A stretch of 64,000 nucleotides of DNA, taken from assembly GCA_030737835.1 (NCBI GenBank), contig JAUJYN010000013.1, positions 1,236,806 to 1,300,805 of the forward strand, in the 5' to 3' direction. Positions 14,001 to 24,923 of this stretch are shown one piece after another. The position numbers and the translations under genes are program-made. Each line of letters opens with the position of its first letter. The first letter of the stretch is position 1. The notes under the pieces are model-generated. The model saw only the letters and a program-made list of their open reading frames with translations. It was not told where the DNA came from and ran no database searches. This DNA comes from Acorus gramineus (taxonomy: Eukaryota; Streptophyta; Magnoliopsida; Acorales; Acoraceae).

Positions 14001-17000
14001 TGCAAGCTATCTTTTTAGCAAGTAGGCAAAAAAATTCTCTTTCTTCTCTCTCATTATTGTAGACCGAATATCATCATTTGAGATTGAAAATTTCTGAATA
14101 GTGGATACTACTCTTTCACATCTTAGTTATCTATTATTATTTGTTAATACATAGCACAATCATAAACTCAGCATATTATTGGATAAACACTCAAAAATAC
14201 ATGTCATATCAAAGGGATTAGGAATTAACACTGGTAATTTTAAACTCAATTTACAACTTTCACAGCTCCTTTAGGAATTTTGGCAAATTACTACCGCATT
14301 ATTCAGAAAATTTTAGCTATTTAGCAACCTCACCTATTAATAATTTAATATATTTTACTCGTTTATGATTACTATTCTCTATTCTCCATTCTATTTACAG
14401 AACTTCCAAAATTTTCTCCGAATTTTTTTAAGAATTCTCTGCATTTTCCCGAACTCCGAACTAATTCACTTGCCAAATAACTCCCTTACTGTAAGTCGGT
14501 ATTCTTTTTTCCTTTAGAAGTGGAAAGGTGCCACCAAAAATTTACTTACCAAATGACTTCATTGCATCCTAACTTGAATTTAATATATTTAGCCTCCTAC
14601 TAGATCCCTCTACTCACCCTGAATCTTGGTCAAACTATGGCAGGCTCCTCTCCTGCTCACCGACAATTATATCGGATTAGACAGAAATCATAACCGTTCT
14701 GATTACTACAACCTTATCCCATCCAATGAGGGTTGGCTTATGGATGACATCAACTTCTTCTGGGTTAAGTGTTGGATTTATAGGATGGCAGTTGGTGAGA
14801 GGAGAGGAGCCTGCCATGCTTTGGCCAAGATTCGGGGTGAGTAGAGGGATCTAGTAGGAGGCTAAATATTTTAAATTCAAGTTAGGATGCAATGAAGTCA
14901 CTCCCTATTCTTTGAACAGGTCCACATGAAGAGCTAGCACACAACCTTACAAATGTTCATGAGTATGACGTAAAATCGCAGTTAATTCATGTGGATCATT
15001 GGCTGAATCTTCATTGCAAATTAAGATTGTAGCCCTTCACAAGTTCTTAGCAGATGATCAACAGATCTTCCAGACATGGTCATGTCAACGAATTCATGGA
15101 GTGTCCTTCACTTTTGTTGACAGTATATCAATACATGTTATAGTTGAATTTGTTCCCTTTCTGCAATCTAAATTTGGATTTCACAATGTTCAAGGCAGAC
15201 ATTTTATGTCTGATTAGTCAAACTGTTAGCATGCGAGAAGTTACAGAAATGTATCTAATGACCAAAAAAAGCATACAAAAATGCACCTAGGTTATAACCA
15301 GTAATATCAGCTGGAGAGAGAGTAAAAATGTTGAAAAAAGAAGCTAAATTTCCATATTATATTTCCAATGAGTAGATACTTCTAAAAAAATCTCAACATT
15401 TTGCTGGAACAAGAAGATAAAAGGAAACCTACTTTGTGAAAGATATAACAAAGGCATTCAGGCATGAACCTGACATTTGATGCTTCACCCCAAATAAGAA
15501 GATAGAGCCCAATATAAAGGAGATCCAATTGTTGCCCTTCAACACCATTGATATCCTCCCTGTAAGGAAAAAAAGACAACCATTAACCGAGTGAGACTAC
15601 ATCGCAATTTGTGAGAACAACATAAATCTTGTAGCTACATTTAAAAATGTTGCAATGCATTTACTTACATGAGGTTTGGTTCACGATGCAAATAGGCACA
15701 CCATGAACGATAATTCTTAAAAAGTTTGTCCTTCACATTACTTACAGTTATACTTTCAAGCTGTACACACATAGCATCGGATGTTAAAACTTTAATAAAA
15801 ACCACCAAAAAAAGTATGCAATGTAAGAAAGCATTTTACCACCTGGTCTCCATGGGACTTATTCCTCGTGCTAACATTTGCAAGCAATAAAACTAAATGC
15901 TCTCTTTGATTTTCAACATTTCCTTTCTTCAAACATTGCACAGAAAACTTATCAGAATCTTTTGATTTCATAAGTAGCAAGCCCCATGCATCATTTGTAA
16001 ATAATCAGGCATAAGAGGATGACACAACATAGTGACAAGTAGACCACATTTCTCTACCTGAAATCCAAAGACCAACGAAAGCCAGTCAAGCAAATCGCGG
16101 ATGAACTTATCCCTATCCTCAGGCTTCGAAAAGCCTACATTGCCATGCTGGGTTTGATCTGTAGAATGGTTTCTTGGCAGTGGAAGGTTATTCACCTGAC
16201 GAATAGCATTGATTGCTGCTTTAACCTATACCAAGTTGAAAAATATCATATATAATTTTCATGATAAGAAGACATATAAACTGCTTTGAAAATATGACAA
16301 TAGATACAAATGTGGATAAGTGTACGACCTCTGGAATTTCCATTATAACTGAAGCAACATCTGAAGCATACAATGGAAGTATGTTAAAGGGCACATAGTT
16401 AGCTTTCTTGCGTTCCACGTCTTTAGCACGTCTATATATCTGTCAATGCACATGTCTATAATCACATTTCACCATCTACCGACAGTATAGATTATCCTAT
16501 GCTGACAAACAATTCAAATTGAAGATGTCATCCCAACAGCATAATCAAACCTCTTCATCAATTTTCTCCGCAGGAACCACTGTGCTCAACACATCATAAA
16601 GCACTGATGCAATTTGATAATGCTTGGACATCTCCTCACTGAAAGTGTGAAAGATTTGAGTGACATACAGTGGAATGCAACAGAATGCCTCATGAACACA
16701 GTTGTACTTAAAGAACGAATCTATAGAAAGCAAGTCAGAATTAAACAGCCACACTCACGGTTTTCCTTTGACCTGGCCTCCCTTGATAAATTCATCATAG
16801 TACCAGAGATAAAACTTTTGAATTTCTTTTGGGTCACTTGCAGCAAGTTGTCGCTTCATTCCTTCGTCCTCCTGGCCATGTGAACACTCATGATTTAAGT
16901 AAGCAGTTTTGCTGTAAAGAAACTAAAAATGAGGGAATCAGCTGCGCTGAAGGTAGGAAACTCTGCGATCAGCCAGTATGTCGCATTAGTAAAAGACTAT

Positions 17001-19169
17001 AATTCTTTGAAGGTAAATATTCCTCTATAATGAAGTATACAGCAAAGTTCAGTTAATTTAGAATAAGCATAATCATGCGATGCATCTTGGATAAGATAGT
17101 CCTGGATAAAATATGGCTCTCAAACTAAGAAGATCAACGATTCCAATATACAAAGCAGCCAAATTCAACCTCAGAAACAATAAACAGACATATTTCTTTC
17201 CAAAAATATTTATTATCAAAAGACCAAATACTTCATATTCATCTAATATCTCATAATTGACTGCTCTCTCTCTCTCCCTGACACCCCAAAACTAAAGAGA
17301 AAAATTATGATGAATCTCCTTTTTTGGAAAAATATATATATATATTGAGAAAAAAATCATGTTGCTGTGTCACCCAAGCGTCACTCATCCGTCAATGACA
17401 TGTCCTCTGACTCGGTAGACATCATCGACTTTGACATTCAAACCTTTGATAAAAATATCTTTGCTACTCCTAGATAATATAAATCATAAATGTGAACTAA
17501 AATATATTAGCAGTGGGAGTTCTCAATTAAAGAACATTTCACTATAGCTCGAAATCATAAAAAATTAAAAAAAAATTAAAAAAGAAAAAAAAAACACAGT
17601 TGAGAATCGTCATGATGTTGCCTAATTTGATATGCATAATAAGATAACACTTAAGGAAAAGGGAAAAAAGGAAAATAAGATCCGAAGAAAGGAGAAATGG
17701 AGGGAAAAGGGAAAAGGAAGCAGAGAAAACTATAAATAAATAAATAAAACAAGAAAGAGAGAAAAACTGAAAAAAAAAAATAAACAACGAAGGAAAATCA
17801 TGTTGATGGAAATTATGTATGACGTTAGTTAACCCCAAAACCAAAGTTATTATTGTTTTATCTGATAAAAATGGTCACAATTAAGGTGTGAGATAGAATG
17901 CCTGAAGGGAGAGAATGTGTGTCCGGAAGAAAAGGCTCAATTTATCTACCTTTTCAAGCCTATGCAACAGATATGTTTTGAACTGGCGAACACCACGTCC
18001 ACTTGATATAGAATCCAGATTGTGAGCCTTCTCGAATGCATGAAAACGACCTAGATAAACACATACCAACAGCCAAAGTATAATTGCATATATCATTGAA
18101 TATGGGTATTTCAATTCAAGCAAATCATGTAGGTAACTAAATGATATTCAGAAGAAGAGACTGCAACAATTGCAGAATTATAGCTTTATTTAAATTCACG
18201 ATTAGCAAAGATCAAAAAGTAGTAAATAACTACTATAGTAGCCTTACAGCACATTTGAATTCATAGATCAGAAAATAAATACTATTCGGCTTCTCATATC
18301 ACAATCACATTAGTGTGAGATACAGTTGATCCATAATTCCATATGAACCCACAAATTAGTTTTCAAGCAAAGGTGCCTGAGACTGAAATACATTTGATCC
18401 CCGTGAACCCACGGAGTAGACCCCCGTCACTGAATTGTTCAAGACCAGATTTACCAAATAACAAGAAGCTTAGTGTTGGAAATAGAATAAAGAAGACCAA
18501 AGCTCATCATAATAAAGTTAAAATTACTCCATCTCTTTGCAATCTAGTGCAAGCATCAGCACAAACATTTTTGTGTTAACTTTGAACTGACACATGCATC
18601 TCATGATAACCAATCGGAACTCCATAATGTCAGAGATCCACAGTTCCATCAAGTCTCATTTACAGCCAATACATGCACAGATTTATCTAAACAAAGCTAG
18701 CAAAATAGAACACAGAGGTACATGAAAAAACAATCCATGATGAAACAAGACTGCGACACGGCATGGTTAAATATTGCAACACTCTTCTAACAATTTAGAA
18801 TCTTTATTAACAATATAAGATAGCATTAGCCATACAAATCTATCATGCATTGAATTAAGCCTAATTTCACAGAAACACCATCAATTTCAGAAACCCAAAT
18901 AAAATCAAAGAGAGATAGTCAAGTTTGCAAATTTTGTTCATTTTACATAAGTAGGCGACACGGCCATTGAGCTCCTCAATCTCATTGGCGACGCGGAGGA
19001 TGGGTGCGATGGATTTGAGCGACGCCGGGACCCTCTCGCTGTCGCCGGTGGCCTCGTCCTCCGGCACATCGACCATGGTGGGCATCCTCGTCATCCTCCT
19101 CGACAGCGACTTCTTTGGCGGGGCACCGCCGCCCTCAGGCCCAGACTTCGTCCCACTCGAGCTCGCCAT
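3948..19169 (-). CDS. CALS7-like: Callose synthase, CalS7/GSL7-like, N-terminal half (17 exons)
   Basis: Callose synthases are plasma-membrane 1,3-beta-glucan synthases (GT48) that use UDP-glucose; CalS7 acts at phloem sieve plates. Exons: 18947-19169, 17950-18050, 16759-16871, 16551-16638, 16329-16439, 16058-16225, 15843-15926, 15669-15760, 15433-15559, 13383-13517, 13198-13274, 13000-13114, 4931-5050, 4727-4844, 4232-4563, 4099-4151, 3948-4008. All junctions are GT-AG, phases match and no stop occurs in 706 codons. Order: Vta1-like N-terminus, FKS1-type domain around YIGLYLLIWGEASNVRF, then the first membrane block. HYQIASVLYDVL, SVQNPTGL-like and MERSN motifs point to the CalS6/7 group, nearest CalS7. 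Known family length is about 1,900 residues, so the catalytic half is absent from the window. The start is the ATG at 19169; the codon at 19178 is GTG. Confidence 0.9.
5375..5445. repeat. Compound microsatellite (TC)n(TATC)n(TA)n
   Basis: Consecutive TC, TATC and TA simple repeats inside callose synthase intron 12, close to exon 13. Confidence 0.9.
5546..6110. repeat. Probable LTR-retrotransposon fragment in intron 12
   Basis: Open on both strands for about 100 codons, but without any known domain. The wording of the sequence (AAAGTGACGGCTAAATTAAT and CATATGATT contexts on the minus strand) resembles untranslated LTR sequence of Ty3-type elements, and I could not find ends or target duplications. 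This assignment is weak. Confidence 0.25.
6480..6730. repeat. Imperfect local duplication
   Basis: The motif GATGATCAATGGCCTAGATT (with variation) occurs twice, around 6590-6620 and 6675-6700, each preceded by a related GATCATTGAT segment. The spacing is about 80-90 bp. There is no coding content. Confidence 0.6.
7420..8560 (+). pseudogene. LINE (L1-type) reverse transcriptase remnant
   Basis: Frameshifted plus-strand fragments read KEGDNNTKFFHKTAN with RRRTNRI, then DKAPGPNGF, then FRPIRLVNGSYKMIAKVMAN, then LDFGKAYDNV. These are consecutive blocks of plant L1-type reverse transcriptases. At about 8480-8540 a piece reading ETMEHLFFLC with a following RQTWGRM matches the zinc-binding (zf-RVT) region that lies far downstream in intact elements. 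A large internal deletion therefore removed the YADD-containing part of the RT. It lies in callose synthase intron 12, antisense to the gene. Confidence 0.85.
8771..9297. mobile_element. Non-autonomous inverted-repeat element (AAGCACGGACAC ends)
   Basis: The left end reads AAAGCACGGACAC and the right end reads GTGTCCGTGCTT, an inverted pair. Degenerate repeats of CCGTGTCC and CCCGTGTCC lie inside both ends. It appears to be inserted in the 3' part of the LINE remnant, because LINE-like tail sequence resumes at about 9300-9500. I could not settle a target duplication. Confidence 0.6.
9300..9500 (+). mobile_element. LINE 3' untranslated tail
   Basis: Sequence with TCTTTTATTTTGTATTTAC followed by CTTTGCTCTCTTAC and a T/A-rich end is typical of plant LINE 3' tails. 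It lies in the orientation and position expected for the end of the element recognised at 7420-8560. Confidence 0.45.
9760..10230. mobile_element. MULE-type MITE with 10-bp target duplication
   Basis: The right end, read inward, starts GGGCAAAATGCGTTTGGACC. The left end reads GATAAAATGCATTTAGACC. The two arms stay similar for about 100 bp (CACCCCCTAAAGTTT against CACCCCCTATAGTTT). The direct repeat AAATATTTAA flanks it at 9750-9759 and 10231-10240. A 9-10 bp duplication with long terminal inverted repeats is the pattern of Mutator-like elements. It lies in intron 12 of the callose synthase gene and has no coding capacity. Confidence 0.82.
10240..11250. other. Intronic sequence, no feature seen
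   Basis: Part of intron 12. Open frames at 10695-11184 on the minus strand have no recognisable domain. Confidence 0.4.
11259..11628 (+). mobile_element. MITE, family X copy 1
   Basis: The left end CTTGTTTGTTTGCAAGGAAT and the right end (read inward) CTTGTTTTGGTAGCAATA are inverted relatives. The body contains GGCCCACATG and TATCCACATCTTATTCAC motifs. The same family recurs inverted at 55337-55729, as a start fragment at about 54850-54900, and as an end fragment at 51284-51328. Four members in 64 kb indicate an amplified family. Confidence 0.72.
11884..12093. mobile_element. MULE-type MITE with 9-bp target duplication
   Basis: The ends GAGTTTGGATCCTCTGC and (inverted) GGGTTTAGATCCTCTGCC are related, and the direct repeat CATTGTTGC flanks them perfectly at 11875-11883 and 12094-12102. 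The length is 210 bp with no coding capacity. The TIR resembles that of the element at 45180-45521. Confidence 0.85.
13000..13517 (-). CDS. CALS7-like: Callose synthase exons 10-12 (residues 370-478)
   Basis: Exons 13383-13517, 13198-13274 and 13000-13114. Exon 10 gives MAEELCGFLDRNVSHVTGGY and the EVITPIYKVLRK motif. Exon 11 gives SHSKWRNYDDLNEYFW, which ends with a Trp codon split across the intron. Exon 12 gives the CFKLDWPMKKDADFF motif and a variable tail. Intron 9 to the right (13518-15432) is 1.9 kb and contains a long-TIR MITE. Intron 12 to the left is 7.9 kb and full of insertions. Confidence 0.92.
14554..14900. mobile_element. Long-TIR MITE / hairpin in callose synthase intron 9
   Basis: The arm 14554-14653 is nearly perfectly inverted at 14801-14900. 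Both read TGACTTCATTGCATCCTAAC inward, continuing through GCCTCCTACTAGATCCC and CTCTACTCACCC. The arms are about 100 bp and the loop about 150 bp, so a transcript would fold into a very stable hairpin. No target duplication could be assigned. Confidence 0.85.
15433..16871 (-). CDS. CALS7-like: Callose synthase exons 3-9 (residues 109-369)
   Basis: A compact cluster of seven exons with introns of 82-131 bp. In order they give the KEIQKFYLWYYDEFIKGG helix, HYQIASVLYDVLSTVVP, the NILPLYASD segment, a DLLDWLSLVFGFQ segment, GNVENQREHLVLLLANV, the NYRSWCAYLHREPNL segment and LLYIGLYLLIWGEASNVRF with MPECLCYIFHK. These are the Vta1-like and FKS1-domain-1 blocks that precede the membrane region. The exon 7 donor is ambiguous by 3 bp (CAG then GTGGTA, or GTG then GTAAAA); both keep the frame. 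Confidence 0.92.
17950..18050 (-). CDS. CALS7-like: Callose synthase exon 2 (residues 75-108)
   Basis: Encodes FHAFEKAHNLD followed by SSGRGVRQFKTYLL, the most conserved N-terminal block of plant callose synthases. The acceptor is CTAG at 18054-18051 and the donor GTAGAT at 17949. Intron 2 (16872-17949, 1078 bp) holds an A-rich stretch around 17560-17780 and no gene. Confidence 0.93.
18947..19169 (-). CDS. CALS7-like: Callose synthase exon 1 (residues 1-74)
   Basis: GC-rich first exon beginning MASSSGTKSGP. It carries the RRMTRMPTM motif typical of callose synthase N-termini and the conserved VPASLKSIAPILRVANEIE segment. It ends in phase 1 inside a Cys codon (TTAT before GTAAAA), which is completed by the first bases of exon 2. 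Intron 1 (18051-18946) is 896 bp and shows nothing recognisable. Confidence 0.92.
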
Positions 19170-19460
19170 CGTGTCCACAACAATCGACGACGACGACGGC
19201 GGGAAAGCAAAGAGTGAGAAGAAAAGCAGGGCATCGTGAATTTATGTGAGACCAAAGACTGCTTTTTTGAGGGGGGTTTGGACCGAAGAGCAAGCAAGGA
19301 ATGGGATTTTGAGTAGTGCTAGCACGGAGGGTTTCCGCTTTTGCTTTTGATTTTGCTTTGCTTTTGCTTTTGTTTCGGTAGGGTTTCTTTTTTTTGTTTT
19401 TTTTAATTTCAAAGAATGGATGGGGAGATTTGATTCGATAGAATACGAGAAATCAATCGC
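19170..19460 (-). promoter_or_regulatory. 5' leader and proximal promoter region of the callose synthase gene
   Basis: Directly upstream of the ATG the minus strand has CT-rich leader-like sequence, then a CAAAAG/CAAAGC tract at about 19335-19375. An ATG at 19234-19232 lies upstream and out of frame. It opens a short Arg-rich frame that overlaps the true start, so if transcription begins further upstream it would act as a uORF. A weak TATA-like CATAAATT sits near 19240. The exact start site cannot be fixed from sequence. Confidence 0.4.
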
Positions 19461-19689
19461 GTGGAAGCATTGGCTTTTTGGTCGTCTGGGCGGGAAGGAT
19501 ACTCTCTTTCTTTTTCTTTTTTTGCTTTCTCGGCATATGAGTCTGGACAGCTTTGTCTCGGGGCCTCTGGGTGGTTCCTTTTAATGGATTTTTTAAAGAA
19601 AAAAAAAAATCAGTTTTGGGACTGGGGTCCCTCTCCACTGTTCTAGGTGCATGGAAGGACTCCCATTCGAACCATTTGTTAATTAAAAA

Positions 19690-21223
19690 ATGAGATTTTT
19701 ATTTTTAAGTCCATGTAACATGCTTATTTATATATCGATATCTCCCTTTCTCATATTTCTTTTTAAGTCGATGCCTATTTTATTTTTAATCCCTCCATTA
19801 AATGTCAGTCTGTTTAAGCTAACGGACGGTAGAAATTTTTAAATTACCTTTTGAAATTATTATTTTTAAATCTCTATAACTTATGTTATTTATTAATTGA
19901 TCCCTCCTTTTTTATTTTACATTTAAAGTCCACAACTTCAAACGACTTTTCCATTAATAGTCCATGTGCAAAATGTCTGTCTATTTGGGGCTAATGGATA
20001 GTTAAAATTCCTAAATTATACACTCCCTAAATGAAAGAAACCCTCAATGGAACCATTTTCAACATGGTTTTTTGATGAACAAAAAAAAATTTCAACATTG
20101 TTATAACCAAAATATCAATTTTATGATTCAACATATCTTCAACTTCCATCATTTGATTTTTTAAATTAATTATGGTGTATAGTGGCGTAATTAAGATTTT
20201 ATAACAGTAGGATAAAATCTTGGATCTTTCATAAATGATATTTAAAATATAGAAACAATTAATAAAAACTAAAATAATAGTAGCTTAAATGTAAAAACAT
20301 AAACAAATAATAAATATAAATATGTTTGATTCGCATAAAATTACTAAAAATCTCTAAGTAAATAAAAGTATAAAACCATGAAAAATAAATTTTTCATTTA
20401 TTGCATACAAATTTTTTAATGGCATCTAAATTTTTAAATTTAAAATTCTAAACACACTCAAAATATCTAATTTGATATTTCAAAATTTTTGATAAAAAAA
20501 TCATTTAAATCAAAATTCAATAGTAAAAAATTTCTCAAAATTTGCTTATGTAATCATTCTTCTTCCGCTTATATAATCAATCTCAATTAGACAACTAAGG
20601 CTAGTAGATAATGCAATCTCACATAAGTGTGCATATTGTGACATTTGACCCGTTGAGGGGGATGGTAGGTTAAGGGTCCCAAAAAGCCTATGGATTGGGG
20701 TGAGGGTGAGATGTTTAATCCCACATCGCCTAATTGGGAAAATAGTTTATATTTAGATGTCCGACTCTTCGACCTACTACCCCCTCAACGGGCCAAGCAT
20801 CACATATATGCAGCGTTGAATAACACTAAATTTGTTATTGAACACCTAACAATACAAATGTAGCTTTATTTTAGATATTTCACCAAACATTTTGTATACA
20901 AATTTCAAATATCAAAATGCTTACAAAATCATACAGATATATTGTCTATGGACTCAAGAGAAAAAGACGCTTGAAGTTGAGGACCTAAAATGAAATATGA
21001 AAAAAGGAGAAGAACATAGTTTACATGGACTTCAAAATAAATCTCTCATTTCACAAACTAACGGTATATGGAATATTCTTTTTTGAATATTCAAATGGAC
21101 GTTTGATTGAGGGACTAAAAATGAAATAGGTGTGTGAAGTTGGGACTTCAAAAAAAATATGAAAATGGAAGGCATCGATCACTAAATAGTATAGATTAGA
21201 GGGGCTTAAAAATAAAAATCCCT
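19690..21223. mobile_element. Large inverted-repeat element upstream of the callose synthase gene
   Basis: The left end reads AGATTTTTATTTTTAAGTCC and the right end (inverted) GGGATTTTTATTTTTAAGCCC. Further paired segments follow on both sides (ATCGATATCTCCC against ATCGATGCCTTCC, then CTCATATTTC against TTCATATTTT). Such long degenerate arms suggest a MULE-like or foldback element. Inner boundaries are uncertain and no transposase is recognisable. It lies 0.5 kb upstream of the callose synthase start. Confidence 0.55.
20637..20804. repeat. Small foldback element nested in the larger one
   Basis: The left end TGTGACATTTGACCCGTTGA with GGGGG is the inverted partner of the right end TGTGATGCTTGGCCCGTTGA (read inward). 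The middle carries the ATCCCACATCGCC motif often seen in small plant repeats. It is 168 bp and non-coding. Confidence 0.65.
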
Positions 21224-21507
21224 TAAAATAGAAAAAAAAAAAAGGACCCTAATATCTCTTTCATAATCATATACAAACAGTGAGATAGTTTCCATGTATC
21301 TCATTAAAAATGGACTAATTTAATTCATATTAAATATTATATTTTTTCAAATCATTTAATTCATTATAATGTGTTTATTATTTTTTAAAAAAAACATGGA
21401 CTACAGGTAAAAATGCCACTAGCATTATTCTTTTTAAAAACTCAAAAAATATGGATAGGCAAACAATCAACTGATCTAGCATAGTCATCGAGTCAACTTA
21501 GGCATCC

Positions 21508-22080
21508 GCAACCGGCGGGTTGGGCCGGCCCGGCCCGTGAAAAACAGGCTCAAATCTAAGCCCACGTTCTTTTTTTGGCCAGCGAGCCGGGCCAACCTGG
21601 CCCATCAGAAAAAATTAGGCCCATGGCCCACCCACGAGCTCAGGCCTGAATAGGCCTTACAGGCCAAGCTCAATTTCAGGCTCACGGACAAGCGTGCGGG
21701 CCTGTTTAAAAAAAAATAAAAAAAATTAAAATTTTGAAATGGGCACATCCGCCACTCCCGCCCATTAATGCAGGGGGCCAAGGTGGGCCCCCTTTTTCTA
21801 TTGGGGACAGGGGGGTTATTGGGGGGACACCATTTTCAAATAAATAAAATGTGGGCAGTTGCCCCATTCTTTTAAAATGTTGGGCCCCCAACGGGCCAAC
21901 GGGTAGGGCCCGTTGGCATGCCTACGGGCCAGCCCGAGCGGGCCCAATTCGGGCTGGCTTGTGGGTCGGGCCGGGCTTCCATAAGCAAGCTCGAGTCTGG
22001 CCTGGTCGTGAACGAGGCCGGGCTGGGTTCTGACCCTCCGGGCCTGGGTCGGGTGGGTTGGGTTTTCTGGCTTCGGACTT
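21508..22080. repeat. GGGCC-rich dispersed repeat
   Basis: Dense GGCCCGGCCCG, GGGCCGGGC and GGGTTGGG motifs at both ends surround a less biased middle. Its composition differs sharply from the AT-rich flanks. It has no coding potential; the short frames are compositional. Left and right ends look partly complementary. Confidence 0.5.
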
Positions 22081-22084
22081 TTTG

Positions 22085-22470
22085 ATGACCCTTAAGTCAA
22101 TTGATCGTATTAAGAATTTTGTACAAAAACATTTAATAAATTGATAATATAATGTATATAATAAAAATAATTATTTAATAAAGTTCACTATAGTAATAGT
22201 AAAAAATTTGAAAAACGTAATAAATAAATCAATAGATTAAGTATTATGATTTTATAATTAAAATATGCATATGTGACCATCTAAAATGAATTTTAATAAA
22301 AAAAAATGCTATTTTAATTTAAAATATATCAATATAAAAGAAAAATATAATAAATCATTAACATATTATGCAGAACTTTATGTTTTACTCATTTTATAAT
22401 TAATTCAACAAAAACTAAGTAAATTCTAATATAAATTGTTTTAATCAGTAAAATAGTGTAGTTAGGATTT
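22085..22470. other. AT-rich spacer, no feature seen
   Basis: Very AT-rich sequence with many short TA steps, and no gene or delimitable repeat. Confidence 0.5.
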
Positions 22471-22981
22471 GGATTATCGGTGTGTTAAATCCACTTTTTA
22501 TTGAAGGAGCCCCACCCCTAAAATGGGGTTTCATCTGCATGAAAGAAAAAAAAAAAAGCAAGAAAGAGAGGAGAAAAAGGAAGAGGGGAGGGCCAAGAGG
22601 GCGGCAAAGGCAGGCGGAGGAAATGGTTGCGACAGGGGAGGAAATGGTAGAGGTGAGGGAGAAAGAGGGAGAAAAAGAGAAAGAGGGAGGGGGGAGGTGG
22701 CAGGGGACGGCCATACTGTTATATATGTGTCACTTTTTAGCCTGCTGGTAACCGTTGGAGCATTTCTGGCAGTTTTAAAATTTTTAGGGTTTTTCGATCG
22801 GAACCGCAAAATTTCAGACTGTTAGCTATCGTCTGAGCTAGAGGACTCCGATTGAAAATCTAACTGCATATTTGGTGTCCTGGTGCCATTTTAGACCTCT
22901 CACGAAAATTTCATCGAATTCCGGTATTGTTTGCAAAAATTTTGCAGTTCCGGGGCGTATCTGGGTTTTTAAGTCGCGCAC

Positions 22982-22988
22982 TATAAAT
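22982..22988 (+). promoter_or_regulatory. LTR TATA box
   Basis: TATAAAT preceded by a GC-containing step and followed within about 60 bp by a CT-rich leader. This is the usual arrangement at the U3/R boundary of a plant LTR. Confidence 0.55.
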
Positions 22989-24126
22989 TGGGGTGAGCTA
23001 ATTTCGAGGAGCACTGTTCATCGTCTTCCTCGTCGAGATCTCTCTCTCCCCTCTCCGTTTTTCTTCCGTTCAAGCCCCTTGCACCCCTCGAAATCGAAAA
23101 CTTAAAGCACGGGAAGTGTAGATCGGGTCCCGATCTACACACCGGTGTCTTCAAAACCGATTTCCGACCATCCTAGCCTCCCCGACCTCCTCTCTCTCTC
23201 CTCTGTTTCGACCCAAGTTGAGGGCCGTGATAGATCGGGGTGTGGGAAAGCCTTTGAGGAAGGTTTCGGCGCGCGAGGAGCTACCGAACGTCTTCCCCTC
23301 CCCTCGGTAAGCTTCCCTTCCCTCTTTTCTTGCATGAATGTGTGCTTGGGGGGTGGGTTTTGTGATTGGGGGTGGTCGGTGGCTGTGGGGGTCGCCGGAG
23401 GGTGGTCGGGGGTGGTTGGAGGGGTCGGCGGCAGTGGGAGAGGTAGTTGGAGGTGCTCGGCAGGCGGGGACGCCGTCTCGGGCAGCAAGCAGCGGCGGCA
23501 GCAGCCCCGGGCCGCGCGTGGGCTGGGCGCGTGCAAGGATGCGCGTGCGCGCGCGGGCGTGCGTGCGCGCGGCCTGCGCGCGGGCGTGCGCGGGTCGGGG
23601 GCTGGCTGCCTTGCTCGTGCTGGTGTGCTGGCAGGGCGGGAGTGTGGGCTGGTGGCCTCAGGCGCGCGAGGAGGTGCTGGCCGAGGTGCTAGGCGCGCGC
23701 GGAGGTGCTGGCCGAGGTGCCGGGGCGCGCGCGGAGGAGGCACGGGGCGCGGGGCAGTGCGCGAGGTGCGTGCGAGGTGCGCGCGAGGTGCGGCAAGGTG
23801 TGCGGGGTGCGTGCGAGGTGCGCGCGAGGTGCGGCAAGGTGGCGGAGGTGCGCGCGGGGTGCGCGCGGGGCGAGGCACTGCGTGCGGGAGCGCGCAGGGT
23901 GCTCGCGGACCGGCGCAAGGCGTGCGGGGCCCGCGGTGGCGCGTCCGGGCGGTGGCCGACCGTGCGGGTGGTTGCCGGGGGCCGTGCGGGTGGTTGCCGA
24001 GGCCGCGAGTAGTTGTTGGGGAAGTGTTGGGGAAGTGTTGGATGCTTGTTGTGGGTTTGGGGTGTTTATTTATGTATTTAATGATAATTGTGGATTAATA
24101 CTTACCAAATAATACCTGTCTTGCAG

Positions 24127-24163
24127 ATCTCGACAGACGGTCGCGCGTTGACCCCGATCACTG
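24127..24163 (+). other. Predicted LTR mini-exon
   Basis: A 37-nt segment lies between an acceptor (TTGCAG) and a donor (GTGAGT). Equivalent segments of 36 nt, with the same flanking signals, occur at 61572-61607 and, inverted, around 59153-59188. A donor GTAAGC upstream at 23307 and an acceptor (TTTTTCTACAG) at about 25403 complete a possible three-exon transcript. This is inference from conserved signals, without transcript evidence. Confidence 0.4.
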
Positions 24164-24923
24164 GTGAGTGGGACAATCCAACCCAGTAGAGAGGTGTTAT
24201 ACGCACTTGGGCGTATACCGACCTCTCCTGGGGCACCATGGATAAATATTGACCATGTGTAATATGTATATCATGCGAGCGTGATTTACTTGTAGAATGC
24301 ATGTTACCCTAGACCTTGCATGTTAGGGACTTGCACCCTTAGGATATGTATATGAGCCATGCAGCATGTCCCCTGGTTCCATGTTAGGAAGCCCGGCCGA
24401 TGCATGTGCCCTACTAGTTTATTTATTAAATTAAATGCTAGCACTTGTTAAATTGCATGTTATAGTGAATATTATAGGGGAGGGGCCTTGCGAGGACAGC
24501 GGTGAGACCCGGGTTAGGGTACACTGTGTTCCTTGTTTGGTTGTCGGGGTGTCCTATAGCGGGAACTCACGCTGCCCTCCCGAGTTTCTTTCCCCAACGA
24601 TATTCCACCCTGTTATAACCTTATGCATGTTCCCCGCATCGTAGTTATGCGCCCTGGTGGGTTCTGAGGAATTCAGAACGTTAGAGTTGTTATGACGTGT
24701 TGTCTGCGGATCCGAGTGGATCATATGCGATGGATAGGCTGTCCTGTTGCCCTACGTTGGATCCGTTAGAGACTACCTCGGCGTTAGACAGGTTGTCCCG
24801 TGCAGGGGCTCCCACTAGTAGGCGCCTCCTGGTTTGATGAAGGACTGTGCTGAACATGGGAGTGGCCAAACAACCGCGGAGTGAGGAGAGACTATCGGTG
24901 GACCAAGGGTGACCAACAGCCTA

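Noticed and set aside
19170..19178. Start of the callose synthase at 19178
   Set aside because: The codon there is GTG; the first ATG in frame is at 19169.
23135..24112. Long open frames on both strands in the GC-rich block (up to 317 codons)
   Set aside because: They overlap each other in several frames on both strands, are Ala/Arg/Gly-rich and follow GC composition inside an LTR; sibling LTR copies do not keep the frames.
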